Assembly: GCF_030052815.1 (NCBI RefSeq)
Contig: NC_079501.1
Span: 42,217,593-42,281,592, forward strand
DNA from: Hevea brasiliensis
Taxonomy: Eukaryota; Streptophyta; Magnoliopsida; Malpighiales; Euphorbiaceae
Reading direction: 5' to 3'
Length of the DNA: 64,000 nucleotides
This document shows positions 32,601-43,157 of the stretch, in pieces (positions within the stretch are counted from its first letter, which is position 1; each line of letters begins with the position of its first letter). The notes below the pieces were generated by a model, which worked only from the letters and a program-made list of their open reading frames with translations, was not told the DNA's origin and ran no database searches. Made by a program: the position numbers and the translations under genes.

Positions 32601-32971
32601 TCGATTTCTCACTTTTCTTTGTACTAATTATTTAATTTTTCTTTGATCTTTCTAATGATATTTACTCTTCAACAATGGTCTATTTAAGTCCTAAAAATGT
32701 TTCCCAGGGTTCCCCGCAGTCCAGGGTTAGTCAACGGTCCACGCCGTGACCTCGATCTTGATCACCCATCGCTAGGTTTCCCGGCTCGTTTAACTTGATC
32801 ACATTTCTTTGCAATCATTTTTTCTTTGTTTTTCTTGTACTTTCTTTTCTTTTATTTCATTATTTTATGTCTCCTCACTCTCATTGAAGTGTGGTTCTAG
32901 GCATCCTAGCTGTCCGGACAACACTGGTCACTGGAGCAGCAGAACGCACTACCGAACTTAGGGGTGTTACA
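29634..32971 (-). repeat. N1 5' LTR, 5' portion, resumed after N2
   Basis: Minus-strand LTR beginning TGTAACACCCCTAAG at 32971 and reaching the N2 insertion site. With 18640-19170 it totals 3869 bp. Together with the N2 3' LTR it forms an inverted repeat of about 3.3-kb arms around a spacer of roughly 0.5 kb. Hairpin 1 is at 29726-29740 with one terminal pair lost. Confidence 0.92.
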
Positions 32972-33318
32972 AAGGTGCAGAAGGTTTGAAGAAGGGCTCA
33001 ATGACAATATCAAAGTCATGATAATAGCATTGGAGATTAAAGATTTTGCTAAGCTAGTTGATGCTGCAACGAAAGTAGAAAGAGTCCGAATAAATGAACA
33101 AAATAGAAGGGAAAGACAGCAAAAGAGGGGTCCAGGTCAGTCCAGTACATTTTCTGCTCCCAGTAAGAATAGTAAAGGTCCTCCTGCTCAGGGTTCAGGA
33201 CAACCACAAGGTCAGGGTCAGTCTCAGGGGCCCAGACCACAGTTCACACTTTGGAGAGGCCAGTCCACACCATCAGTAGGCAGCTCTCCAGCGATGGTGT
33301 TTAGGGGACCAGCCCCAG
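32972..33318 (+). pseudogene. gag: Gypsy-A gag, second segment
   Basis: Continues the capsid domain after N1 in the same codon phase: RRFEEGLND, then LVDAATKVERVRINEQNRRE, then a Gln/Gly/Pro/Ser-rich linker before the zinc knuckle. No stop occurs in this segment. S1 cuts it at 33318; the S1 target copy CCCAG is at 33314-33318. The gene resumes at 40163. Confidence 0.88.
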
Positions 33319-33923
33319 TGTCACACCCTACTCCTCTATAAGATGTAACATGATCCCGTAGTATACCTAATGAATTACCGTACTTCTCCTACCGATAATC
33401 CATTAAATATACTACAAAGGATTTTAAAACAATTTTCGGGAAATTTAAGTCATAGATTAAAATCTGGTGTTATAAAATTTTTTCAAAATTTCGGCAAAGT
33501 GCCGGTTGTATTTTGAGAAAACAGTTCTTCAATCATGCAAAAGAAAATGCTCCCAATATGTTTTCTCAAATACAACTCCAATAAACTTTATTTCAATTCA
33601 CAATTCAATTTTCAATAAACAATCAATTCATTTTCAAACTAATCTCATCATAAAGAAATATTTCATTGATTACAAGACTCAAAATTTATAATACAAAACT
33701 ATTCAAGTAAATGAAATCTCAAATTTATATTTACAATAATTTGCATTTAATTATACCAAAATGTTTTACAAGAGTTTTTATACAACTGCTCAAATAATTT
33801 ACATACATATTATTACATGCATACATCAAAACCTATGTACATGGGTATACCTATGATATACCTGGAGCTGATCTGAATGTATCTTCAAAGAAATTTACTC
33901 ACTGCTCTATGCTCTTCTTACCT

Positions 33924-33946
33924 GCGATAGCTTACAAAGCTATCGC
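33924..33946 (-). repeat. Perfect 10-bp-stem palindrome in S1
   Basis: GCGATAGCTT and AAGCTATCGC flank a three-base loop. The palindrome touches hairpin 1, so the two could form adjacent stem-loops in RNA. Confidence 0.85.
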
Positions 33947-34212
33947 TGAGTGGTGAACTCAGTGGTGCACAACTATAATTTAAAACATAGTACAATATAC
34001 ATTGACAAAATTTACAGTAAATAATTTGAAAATCTGAATACTCATCAAATTCCAAAACTCAAAATATTCATTGCCAATAATGTAAATCATTTGTATAAAA
34101 TGACTTTGATCACGAAATTCAATTTATCAAATCATGACTAACCATTTAAGGTAGTTCCAACAAAATCAATTATACATAAATCATAACTGAAATCATAATT
34201 CTTTACTGTTAA

Positions 34213-34348
34213 AAAAACATTCTGTGTCTCAAAAATCATGTTGTATCTCAAAAATCATGCTGTATCTCAAAAATCATTCTTTATCTCAAAAGCTATTCTT
34301 TATCTCAAAAGCCATTCTTTATCTCAAAAGCCATTCTTTATCTCACTA
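34213..34348 (-). repeat. About seven tandem ~21-bp units in S1
   Basis: Plus-strand consensus CATTCTTTATCTCAAAAGC repeats with small changes. It lies between the GTGCACAAC motif (about 35015) and hairpin 1 of this LTR. No counterpart is visible in N2 or Gypsy-A. Confidence 0.82.
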
Positions 34349-34386
34349 ACTATACAAGACTAATCTGAAAGGGCCATCTTCGGGGT

Positions 34387-34455
34387 GATTCTAACTCCCT
34401 ATGGTCGGGAGGTCGAATCGGATTCTAACTCCCTATGGTCGGGGAGGTCGAATCA
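34387..34455 (-). repeat. Two tandem ~34-bp units in S1
   Basis: Two copies of GATTCTAACTCCCTATGGTC plus GGGAGGTCGAATC. Each unit starts with GATTC and ends with GAATC, so it can fold back on itself. Confidence 0.82.
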
Positions 34456-35827
34456 TCGTGCACAGTACCATCACAATAATGAATCTTCCGCAAGGGTCAT
34501 AACGATAAAATAAACTTAGATCTAACCTCAAATCAGAGGAAAATCTAAGCCTGTGCACGTACCATGGTAATCAAAACACAACTAACTCCATTGTCTTCTC
34601 AACAAATGAGAGAGACGGGTAAAAACCTAGTCAAGCATCTATAGTGAGATATAAAACAATATCACAATCGTTTTAGTGAGCATAAATCATAATATAATTC
34701 GATTCAAATTCAATTCCAATATCCAATAATTTTTATGCTCATCACAATTTAAATCATAAATTTGCATTTTCCATGAAAATTACCATCACAATTCAAAACA
34801 TGTTCTATCACAATTTTCCAAAACATAATTTATTCAATCCATAACAATGCTTAATACTTGTGGAAATACCATTTCACAAAGCTAAATTCATACATACTAT
34901 AACAATTTTCAATAATCATTGAATTAAATCTAATGCTTGTTAAACATAATACATAAGAAAAATATGTCATTTAATCATATGAAATATTCAAAACAAAATC
35001 AGTTAAAAACTAGTTGTGCACAAACCTCTGATAACTGTCTCCTGGCCTTGACTCAGTGTTTCCTTCCTTTTTCCCTGAGTCTTTGCTAACTGAGAAACAC
35101 AATTTGAAGTGTTTCAGTACTCATTTAAACTGTCTCTAACATTCTTGCATACACATCAAGCATCACTTTTAACACTCACCAAACTTAACATTCAAACCAA
35201 TTCTGGTTGTACCACAACCTAAACATAATTTACAACATTTTATAGGTCATTTTGGCAGCTTACAATTACATTCAATGTGCACCAACAAGTGCAGAATTTG
35301 TCCAACTCAATTTACAACAATTCAATCACCAATTCATGCTCATTTACATGTCAAACTTCACACCATCATTCATGCACTCAAACTGCCATAACAACCAACA
35401 CATTTTAACATCATTATTCCATAAACCAAGCATGAATTCCAGCATTCTTCAAGAGCTAACAAACTGCCACAATGGTACATTTACATTCCATTAATTTCCA
35501 AGCTTTAAATTTCATTTCACATTTACATATACCAAGTATACATCACCCAAACAATTTCCTACACAATATACATTTAATCAATCATTTAATTCACCATTTA
35601 CAAGCACAATTAAACTGCCTTCAAGGTGTTTCCATGGATGCCAAAAGTACACATTCACATTCAACATCAAACCTCAAAAATTTCTTCATAAATCAAACAC
35701 CCATAACATCCTTACAAACTTTAACAAAGCAAGGATGAAGGAAATGGACATATACCTCAAGTGGAGCTTTTCAAACCTCTTCAAATCTCTCCCTTTTTGC
35801 TCCCAAAATACTGCCCAAGCTGTGTAC

Positions 35828-38800
35828 TGTAACACCCCTAAGTTCGGTAGTGCGTTCTACTGTTCTAGTGACCAGTGTTGTCCGGACAGCTAGAATGCCT
35901 AGAACTATACTTCGTTATGAGTGAAGAGACATAAAATAATAAAATACAAGAAAATAAAATACAAGAAAAACAAAGGAAAAATAATAGCAAAGAAATGTAA
36001 CCAAGTTAAGCGAGCCGAGAACCCTAGCGACGGGTGACCGCACCGGGAAGTCACAGCGTGGACCGTTGACTAGCCCTGGACTGCGGGGAACCCTGGAAAA
36101 TATTTTTAGGACTCAAATAAATATTTATTCAAGTATAAATATCATTAGAAATATCAAATAAAGATTAAATAATTAGTACAAAGAAAAGTGAGAAATCGAA
36201 AAACAGACAAAACCCGGTATTACCGAAAAATCGGGAATGCAACCCGAACAGGGGCATTGTGGTCATTTGACACCCCGAGTTGTCTTTTGACCTAAATGTC
36301 CATTAAAAATACATGATATTACACTTGGAAAATGTCATGAAAAATTAAATTAGTGGTACATAGTTTAAATAGCAAAAATTGGGAGCTTAATGGGGGAATA
36401 AGGAAAGTTATGAATAAACAATCACTAAATATCACTTAGTGCTCCACTCACACCTAAAGTGGACCACTTAATCTGCATTTGGAAAGCAGATTCATTTTCT
36501 TCTTCAACCTCAAAAATTCAGCCGTGAGCCTCCATTGAAGAACCACCATGGCCATCCATGGCCAAGCTCCATGCAACCATGATTTAGCCACACTTTTCAC
36601 TAGCTTCCTTCACAAAAACTGTTCTACACCACATGGGCAGTAGATAGGCAGCAAGAAGACCAAGTTTTGGTGAAGTTTTGAAGAGTTTCCAAAGTGGTAA
36701 GTAGGTGTTTTTGATGCTTGCTTCATTAAAGATTGTGTGGATGTTATGGGTACTTGAATTATGGAGAGATTTTTGAGGTTTGATGTTTAAATGGAGATGT
36801 GTACTCTTGGCAGCCATGGAAACACTTTAAAGACAGTTTATTTGTGCTTGTAAATGGTGAATTAAATGATTGATTAAATGTATATTGTGTAGGAAATTGT
36901 TTGGGTGATGTATACTTGGTATATGTAAATGTAAAATGAGATTTAAAGCTTGGAAAGTAATGGAATGTAAGTGTACCATTGTGGCAGTTTGTTAGCTCTT
37001 GAAGAATGCTAGAATTCATGCTTGGTTTATGGAATAATGATGTTAAAATGTGTTGGTTGTTATGGCAGTTTGAGTGTGTGTAAGGTGGTGTGAAGTGGGA
37101 CATGTAAATGAGGATAAAAAGGTGATTGAATTGTTGTAAATTGGATTGAAAAATTCTGCACTTGTTGGTGTATGTTGAATGTAATTGTAAGCTGCCAAAA
37201 TGACCTATAATGTGTTGTGAATTATGTTTAGGTTGTGGTACAACCAGAATTGGTTTGAATGTTAAGTTTGGTGAGTGTTAAAAGTGATGCTTGATGTGTA
37301 TGCAAGAAATGCAATAAGGCAGTTTGAGTTTTAGGCCTATAACTTTAAGTGTGTGGCTCCAATTGGTATGAGACCAATTGGAGGTGAAACTAGGCATAAA
37401 ATGTGCCAACTTTCATGAAGGAATCTTGCCAAAATTCTGCTTGCAAGATAGCTTGAAAAATGACCAAATCCGGATTAAGTGCAAATAAGGCCTGAAAATT
37501 GACCATTTGGGCAGCAGTTAGTGTTTAGGCCATAACTCACTCAACATAGATCCAATTGACCTGAAATTTTAACCATGAATAGTTAAGACCCATATCTACA
37601 AGTCTTATGCAGACACCAAAGCCCAGAAATGACCATAAACAAGTCAAACAGCTTGCACAAGTTCGGGTCCAAAAACTGGCCGAACCTAAAATGACCTAAA
37701 GGGACCTAAAGTGACCAATTTTGATGCAATTTGACCAGCAATAGTAAAATGACCATAACTTGGTCTACATAACTCATAATGACGTGAAATTTTGCCCCGC
37801 GTTCCATGAGACATAGATCTACAAGTTTGTAGTTTTGACCGAAACCCGAAAACTGAGGGAACTAGGTCGTCCGGCTAGGTCAAACTAGTATCCCGGAATC
37901 CAGCAAATTGCAAGAAAATGCAGTATATACAGAAATAAACTTGGTAACATGTACCAACCCTAAAATACTATCGAATGTGACATATTAATAACATTAAAAC
38001 CTAATTTACCTGGAATGCATCGAGGGTTGACATATTATGCTGACTAAGCAAGTAATAGAATCCAGTGTATTAATTATCAAGTATTATCGTTAGAGACAGT
38101 TTAAATGAGTACTGAAACACTTCAAATTGTGTTTCTCAGTTAGCAAAGACTCAGGGAAAGGGAAGGAAACACTGAGTCAAGGCCAGGAGACAGTTATCAG
38201 AGGTTTGTGCACAACTAGTTTTCAACTGATTTTGCTCTGAATAATATTTCATATGATTAATTGTATGCTATTGTTTTAAATTGTGTTTGTGCACAACATT
38301 TATTTCTTTTGAATTTTTCAATTGAAATAAATTATGACTATTTGTATATTATTATTTTCAATTATGGAAATGTGTTTGAATGGATACTTATTGCTTGAAA
38401 AGCATTGTAAATGGTTTGAAACTGTAGAAAAATTGATTTAGTGTAATTTGTGAAAGTTGAAGTTAATTATGAATTGTGTTGCCATCTTGTGAATGAAATT
38501 ATGACTTTGGAAATTTTGAGATAAAATGTGTTTAGTGTTATCAGGGCAAAGTAGGGATGGCGATACGTAACGCCTACGATTCTTGGGAACTCTCACGAGT
38601 GAACTCAAGAGCTTGCAGGGATGGCGATACGTAACGCCTGCAAGTGCTCTGATAGGTACCACCCAAGGGCTTGCAGGGACGGCGATACGTAACGCCTACA
38701 GGTGCTTTGGTAAGTACCCTTAAATGCTAGCATTGATCGAAAAATTGTGTCACGGCCTAAGTTGTGAATGAATTGGCAACACTGTATTCTTAAATTATTC

Positions 38801-39352
38801 GACTAAATTGTGTTATTATGCGATTTGATAATTTGTGAAATGGAGTTTAAATTCTTATTGACATTCACTGTCTTTTGAATTTAACCATGTTTTGACTATT
38901 GAGATTTATAGTGATATTGTGAATTGGAGTTTAAATTCTTATTGACATTCACTGTCTTTTGAATTTAACTATGTTTTGATTACTGAGATTTAATGTGATA
39001 TTGTGTTAAATTCCTTATGACATTCATTGTCTTGAATTTAACTATGGTTTTACGTATCCATCATTTATATGATTTATGAATTATTATTGAAGTTGTATTT
39101 GAGAAAACATATTGGAAGCATTTTCTTTTGCAGGATTGAAGAACTGTTTTCTCAAAATACAGCCGGCACTTTGCCGAAATTCTGAAAAAAAAAAATTATA
39201 ACACCAGATTTTAACCGATGATTTAAATTTCATGAAAATTATTTTAAAATCCCTTGTAGTATATCTAATGGGTTATCGGTAGGCGAAGTACGGCAATTCA
39301 TTAGGTGTATTACGGGATCATGTTGCATCTTACAGGGGAGTAGGGTGTGACA
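35828..39352 (+). mobile_element. S2: solo gypsy LTR nested in S1
   Basis: A 3525-bp plus-strand LTR (TGTAACACCCCTAAG to GTGTGACA) with perfect TGTAC duplications (35823-35827 and 39353-39357) and no internal region, hence a solo LTR. It lies head-to-head with S1, forming an inverted repeat. Splice-donor-like GGTAAGT at 36697. Hairpin 1 is not found, apparently lost in a deletion near 39090. Hairpin 2-like CGGCACTTTGCCG lies near 39164-39176. No gene is seen. Confidence 0.93.
38554..38697 (+). repeat. Three spaced copies of GGCGATACGTAACGCCT in S2
   Basis: Copies start near 38554, 38618 and 38676, about 60 bp apart, within a larger unit that includes GAGCTTGCAGGGATGG. Each core is an imperfect palindrome: GGCG at the left, CGCC at the right and TACGTA in the centre. 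It sits where S1 and N2 have unrelated arrays. Confidence 0.82.
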
Positions 39353-40162
39353 TGTACTCAAACTTTAATGAAGGAGACTTGAAGAAATTGTGGCTTGATC
39401 TTGAGTGGATGAAGCTCCACACATGGATGGCAATGGAGGTTTTGGGAGCTCTTCATCTACGGCAATGGAGATTTCTAAAGTTGAAGATGATGTTTTAGTG
39501 GAGCAATCTGCCCACTTAATACATTTTAAATTCCTTAGTGGTCCACTCACATAAAATCAATCTTATTTTATGTTTAAAATGTGTTAATTACCTAAATTGA
39601 ACCCCATTTTTGTTGTTTATATTAGGTACCCCTAAATTAATTTTTCATTATATTTTTCAAGTGTAATATTATTTATTTTTAATGAAAATTTAGGTCAAAA
39701 GACAATTCGGGATGTCAAATGACCACAATGCCCCTTTTCGGATTGTATTCTCAATTTTTCGGTAACACCGGGTTTTGTCCGTTTTTCGATTTCTCACTTT
39801 TCTTTGTACTAATTATTTAATTTTCATTTAATATTTCTAATGATATTTATACTTCAATAGGGGTCTATTTAAGTCCTAAAAATATTTTCCAGGGTTCCTC
39901 GCAGTCCAGGGCTAGTCAACGGTCCATGCCGTGACTTCCCAATGCGGTCACCCATCGCTAGGGTTCTCGGCTCGCTTAACTTGGTTGCATTTCTTTACTA
40001 TTATTTTTCCTTTGTTTTTCTTGTATTTTCTTTTCTTGTATTTCATTATTTTATGTCTCCTCACTCATCTCGAAGTATAGTTCTAGGCATCCTAGCTGTC
40101 CGGACAACACTGGTCACAGGAACAGTAGAACGCACTACCAAACTTAGGGGTGTTACACCCAG

Positions 40163-40938
40163 CATCTTCTGCCTGTCTGTACTGCCAAAAGTGGCATAAG
40201 GGGGACTATTGGCGAGTGACTGGTGCATGCTTACGGTGTGGATCTATAGAATATCATATTAAGAATTGTCCGAAGAGGACTACTACAGTTGCTCCAACAC
40301 AAGTCGACAGACCTGCTCCTGCACCACAAAGGGGTAGGAAGCCCGGTAAATCTGAGGCAGCTAGTCCATCACTGAGGCCTACATCCGAGTCAGCTGAGAG
40401 GCCAGAGACTAGAGTACCTACCAGGGCCTATGCCATCAGAGCTCAGGAGGAGCAAGATGCCCCGGATGTCATCAGGGGTACGTTCTCCCTCTATAACACT
40501 TCTGTGCATGCATTGGTGAATCCAGGAACCACTCATTCATACATCTGTATCAAACTACCCGTAGAGAGGGGAGTTTTGGTAGAGGAGAGTGATCAAGATA
40601 TTCTGGTCACAAATCCACTAGGCCACAGTGTGGTAGTGAATAAAGTGTACAAAGGTTGCCCATTGAGGATTCAGGGGTATGAATTCTCGGCAGACCTAAT
40701 TGAATTGCCCTTCCACGAGTTTAACATGATTTTGCGAATGGACTGGTTATCACGCCATCAGGCAATAGTTGATTGCAAATTGAAGAGGATTTCTCTAAAA
40801 ACTTCTGAGGGTAATGAGATTACTGTTGTGGGTGAAAGGACAGATTTCCTATCCAATGTTATCTCAGCCACAGTTGCAAGAAGATTGATGAGAAAAGGCT
40901 GTGAAGCTTACCTAGCACACTTGATTGATACTAGGTAG
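40163..40938 (+). pseudogene. pol: Gypsy-A gag C-terminus (zinc knuckle) and protease
   Basis: The frame resumes after S1 in phase. CLYC and then CLRCGSIEYHIKNC form the zinc-knuckle region; the position of the zinc-binding His in the CX2CX4HX4C pattern is Tyr (TAT at 40252-40254), explicable by CAT to TAT. A Pro/Arg-rich linker leads to the aspartic protease (IRGTFSLYNTSVHALV). Its active site reads NPGTTHSY, with Asn (AAT, 40519-40521) in place of the catalytic Asp of D-(S/P)-G-(A/S/T)-T. A stop TAG at 40936-40938 closes the frame. This protease should be inactive and could not mature the polyprotein. Confidence 0.88.
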
Positions 40939-41880
40939 GCTAAGCCGAACCTGTGTGATATACCCACAGTGAGAGACTTCCCAGATGTGTTTCCTAAAGA
41001 ATTGCCTGGTTTACCACTAGAAAGGGAAGTCGAGTTCACTATTGAGGTAATGCCGGGTACAGCACCAATTTCTATTGCTCCTTATAGGATGGCACACACT
41101 GAATTGAGGGAGTTGAAAATTCAGTTACAGGAGTTACTCGATAAGGGGTTCATACACCCCAGTGTGTCACCATGGGGAGCTCCGGTGCTGTTTGTGAAGA
41201 AGAAGGATGGAACCTTGAGATTGAGTATTGATTACCGGCAGTTGAACAAAGTAACTGTGAAGAATAAATATCCGTTGCCCAGAATTAATAATCTGTTTGA
41301 TCAGTTAAAGGGAGCCAGTGTATTTTCAAAAATTGATCTCAGATTAGGGTATCATCAGTTAAGGGTAAAGGATGCAGACGTGTCAAAAACTGCATTCAGA
41401 ACCTGGTATGGGCATTATGAATTTCTGGTGATGCCGTTTGGGTTAACAAATGCACCAGCAGCATTTATGGACCTTATGAACCGTATCTTCCATCCATATT
41501 TAGATCGATTTGTAGTGGTCTTTATTGATGATATTCTGGTGTATTCTAAGACCAGGGAAGAACATGATGAACATTTGAGGATTGTTCTGCAAACCCTGCG
41601 ATAAAAGAAACTGTATGCTAAGTTGTCCAAGTGTGACTTCTGGATGAGTGAAATCTCTTTCCTTGGACACATAGTATCAGCAGAGGGGATTAGAGTGGAT
41701 CCCAAAAAGATAAAAGCAGTGATGGAATGGAAACCTCCTAGAAATACAACTGAGGTCAGAAGTTTCTTGGGGCTAGCTGGGTATTATAGAAGATTTGTAA
41801 AGGGGTTCTCTCTTATAGCTGCTCTAATGACCAAGTTGTTGCACAAGAATGTGAAATTTGGCTGGAACGACAAGTGCTAA
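40939..41880 (+). pseudogene. pol: Gypsy-A reverse transcriptase
   Basis: RT copies element RNA into DNA inside the particle. The frame is open from 40939 to a TAA at 41602-41604: [15 protein letters not shown], then [15 protein letters not shown], then [31 protein letters not shown] and the FIDD active site at 41521-41532. After the TAA, where relatives have Gln, the same frame continues through the thumb and connection ([23 protein letters not shown]) to another TAA at 41878-41880. All RT motifs are present; only the stops break it. Family members have one continuous polyprotein. Confidence 0.9.
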
Positions 41881-42696
41881 GCCAGTTTTGAGAGGCTAAA
41901 GGCTATGTTGACAGAAGCACCAGTGTTAACATAGCCAGTGTCAGAAAAAGGCTTTGTGGTCTACAGTGATGCCTCACATAATGGGCTAGGGTGCGTATTG
42001 ATGCAAGAGTGGAAAGTGGTTACCTATGCTTCCAGGCAGTTAAGGCCACATGAACAAAACTACCCTACTCATGACTTGGAGTTAGCAGCAATTATCTTCG
42101 CACTGAAGATATGGAGGCATTATTTGTATGGTGAAAAATGCTACATCTATATAGACCATAAGAGTCTAAAATATTTGCCAACCCAGAAGGAGCTCAATCT
42201 TAGACAGAGGCGATGGATTGAGTTCCTAAAGGACTATGATTGTGTGATAGATTATCATCCTGGGAAGGCAAACGTAGTTGCTAATGCTTTAAGCAGGAAG
42301 TCCATCACAGCTTTAAGATCTCTAAATGCCTGTCTATCCTTAGCTCAAGATGGAGCTATTTTGGCTGAGTTACAAGTGAGGCCAAACCTGCCACAGCAGA
42401 TACAAAATGGGCAGAGGGTAGATGAAAAATTAATGACCATTGTGGGTAAAATTCCAGAGGGAAAGGAAACTGAATATGAGGTGAAAGCAGATGGGTGTCT
42501 ATACTACAGAAGAAGAGTGTGTGTACCAGATGATGGGGAACTGAAGACTAGTATTCTGAAAGAAGCACACACTAGTGTTTATGCTATGCATCCGGGAAGC
42601 ACAAAAATGTATAATGATTTGAAGCCTCATTATTGGTGGCCTGGTATGAAGAGGGATATAGCTGACTATGTGACTAAGTGTTTGACATGTCAGTAA
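41881..42696 (+). pseudogene. pol: Gypsy-A RNase H and integrase zinc finger
   Basis: After a TAG near 41935 the frame 41938-42696 encodes RNase H ([42 protein letters not shown]). The last acidic residue, in the motif usually ADALSRK, is Asn (ANALSRK, AAT at 42283-42285), so activity is doubtful. The integrase zinc-binding H-H-C-C domain follows ([16 protein letters not shown], then [10 protein letters not shown], then KCLTCQ) and ends at a TAA at 42694-42696 where relatives have Gln. Confidence 0.88.
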
Positions 42697-43083
42697 GTTA
42701 AAGCAAAACATCAAGTTCCATCAGGATTGCTACAGCCTATAAGTATACTCAAATGGAAATGGGACCGGGTCACTATGGATTTTGTTAGTGGTCTACCTCT
42801 CACCCAGAAGAAGCATGATGCCGTATGGGTGATAGTGGATCGATTAACGAAGTCAGCACATTTTCTGCCAGTTAGGACTGACTACTCACTGGAGAAGTTA
42901 GCAGAATTTTATATCAGTGAGATAGTTAGACTGCATGGAATCCCACTTTCCATCATATCTGACCGAGACCCAAGGTTTACATCGAGATTCTGGAAAAAGT
43001 TGTAAGAAGCCTTGGGCACACAACTCCACTTTAGCACGGCTTTTCATCCTTAGACGGATGGACAGTCAGAACGAGTAATCCAG
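42697..43083 (+). pseudogene. pol: Gypsy-A integrase catalytic core, first part
   Basis: Integrase joins the cDNA to host DNA. The DDE residues are all present: Asp in MDFVSGLP (GAT 42778-42780), Asp in ISDRDPRF (GAC 42961-42963) and Glu in QSERVIQ (GAA 43069-43071). TAA at 43003-43005 and TAG near 43051 interrupt the frame, both at Gln positions of the family. The coding match ends exactly at CAG (43081-43083), where an intron-like segment begins. Confidence 0.88.
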
Positions 43084-43157
43084 GTAAACCTAAGAACTAA
43101 TTGAATTTTCATAGTTAATAAATTGAAATGATAGTAACAATGTGAATTATGTGATAG
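43084..43157 (+). other. Intron-like 74-nt segment in Gypsy-A integrase
   Basis: The segment starts GTAAAC and ends GTGATAG, is AT-rich and contains in-frame stops. Coding similarity to the integrase stops at codon ...VIQ (43083) and resumes at ATC CTG GAG (43158), phase 0. Gypsy-0 reads straight across the same place (about 47572-47590) without it. Because 74 leaves remainder two on division by three, removal puts the downstream frame, open to 43919 apart from four nonsense codons, in register. It could be a spliceosomal intron or a chance small insertion with GT/AG ends. Confidence 0.62.

Larger units (their letters stand above)
12298..32971 (-). mobile_element. N1: gag-only non-autonomous gypsy element (TR-GAG type), split by N2
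   Basis: Minus-strand element flanked by perfect AAGGT duplications (12293-12297 and 32972-32976). Its 3' LTR is 12298-16163, internal region 16164-18639 and 5' LTR 18640-19170 plus 29634-32971. The two LTRs are 3866 and 3869 bp after removing N2. The internal region is only about 2.5 kb: primer site, gag, a trace of protease, then about 1 kb of non-coding sequence and a polypurine tract. N2 has the same layout, so this is a propagating family and not a one-off deletion. It would depend on enzymes from a relative. Confidence 0.93.
33319..40157 (-). mobile_element. S1: solo gypsy LTR in Gypsy-A gag, split by S2
   Basis: A minus-strand LTR (TGTAACACCC at 40157, GTGTGACA at 33319) with perfect CCCAG duplications (33314-33318 and 40158-40162). 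It has no primer site, genes or second LTR, so it is a solo LTR left by recombination between two LTRs. The parts 33319-35827 and 39358-40157 total 3309 bp. Splice-donor-like GT at 35755-35754; hairpin 1 at 33946-33962 (CTGAG/CTCAG); hairpin 2 at 33492-33504 (CGGCA/TGCCG). It belongs to another subfamily than N1 and N2. Confidence 0.93.

Noticed and set aside
34213..34348. Regular short repeats in S1 considered as a CRISPR-like array
   Set aside because: Units are directly adjacent without unique spacers and lie in a plant LTR.
33319..40157. S1 plus S2 considered as one element with inverted terminal LTRs
   Set aside because: Each has its own perfect 5-bp target-site duplication (CCCAG and TGTAC), which fits two successive insertions.
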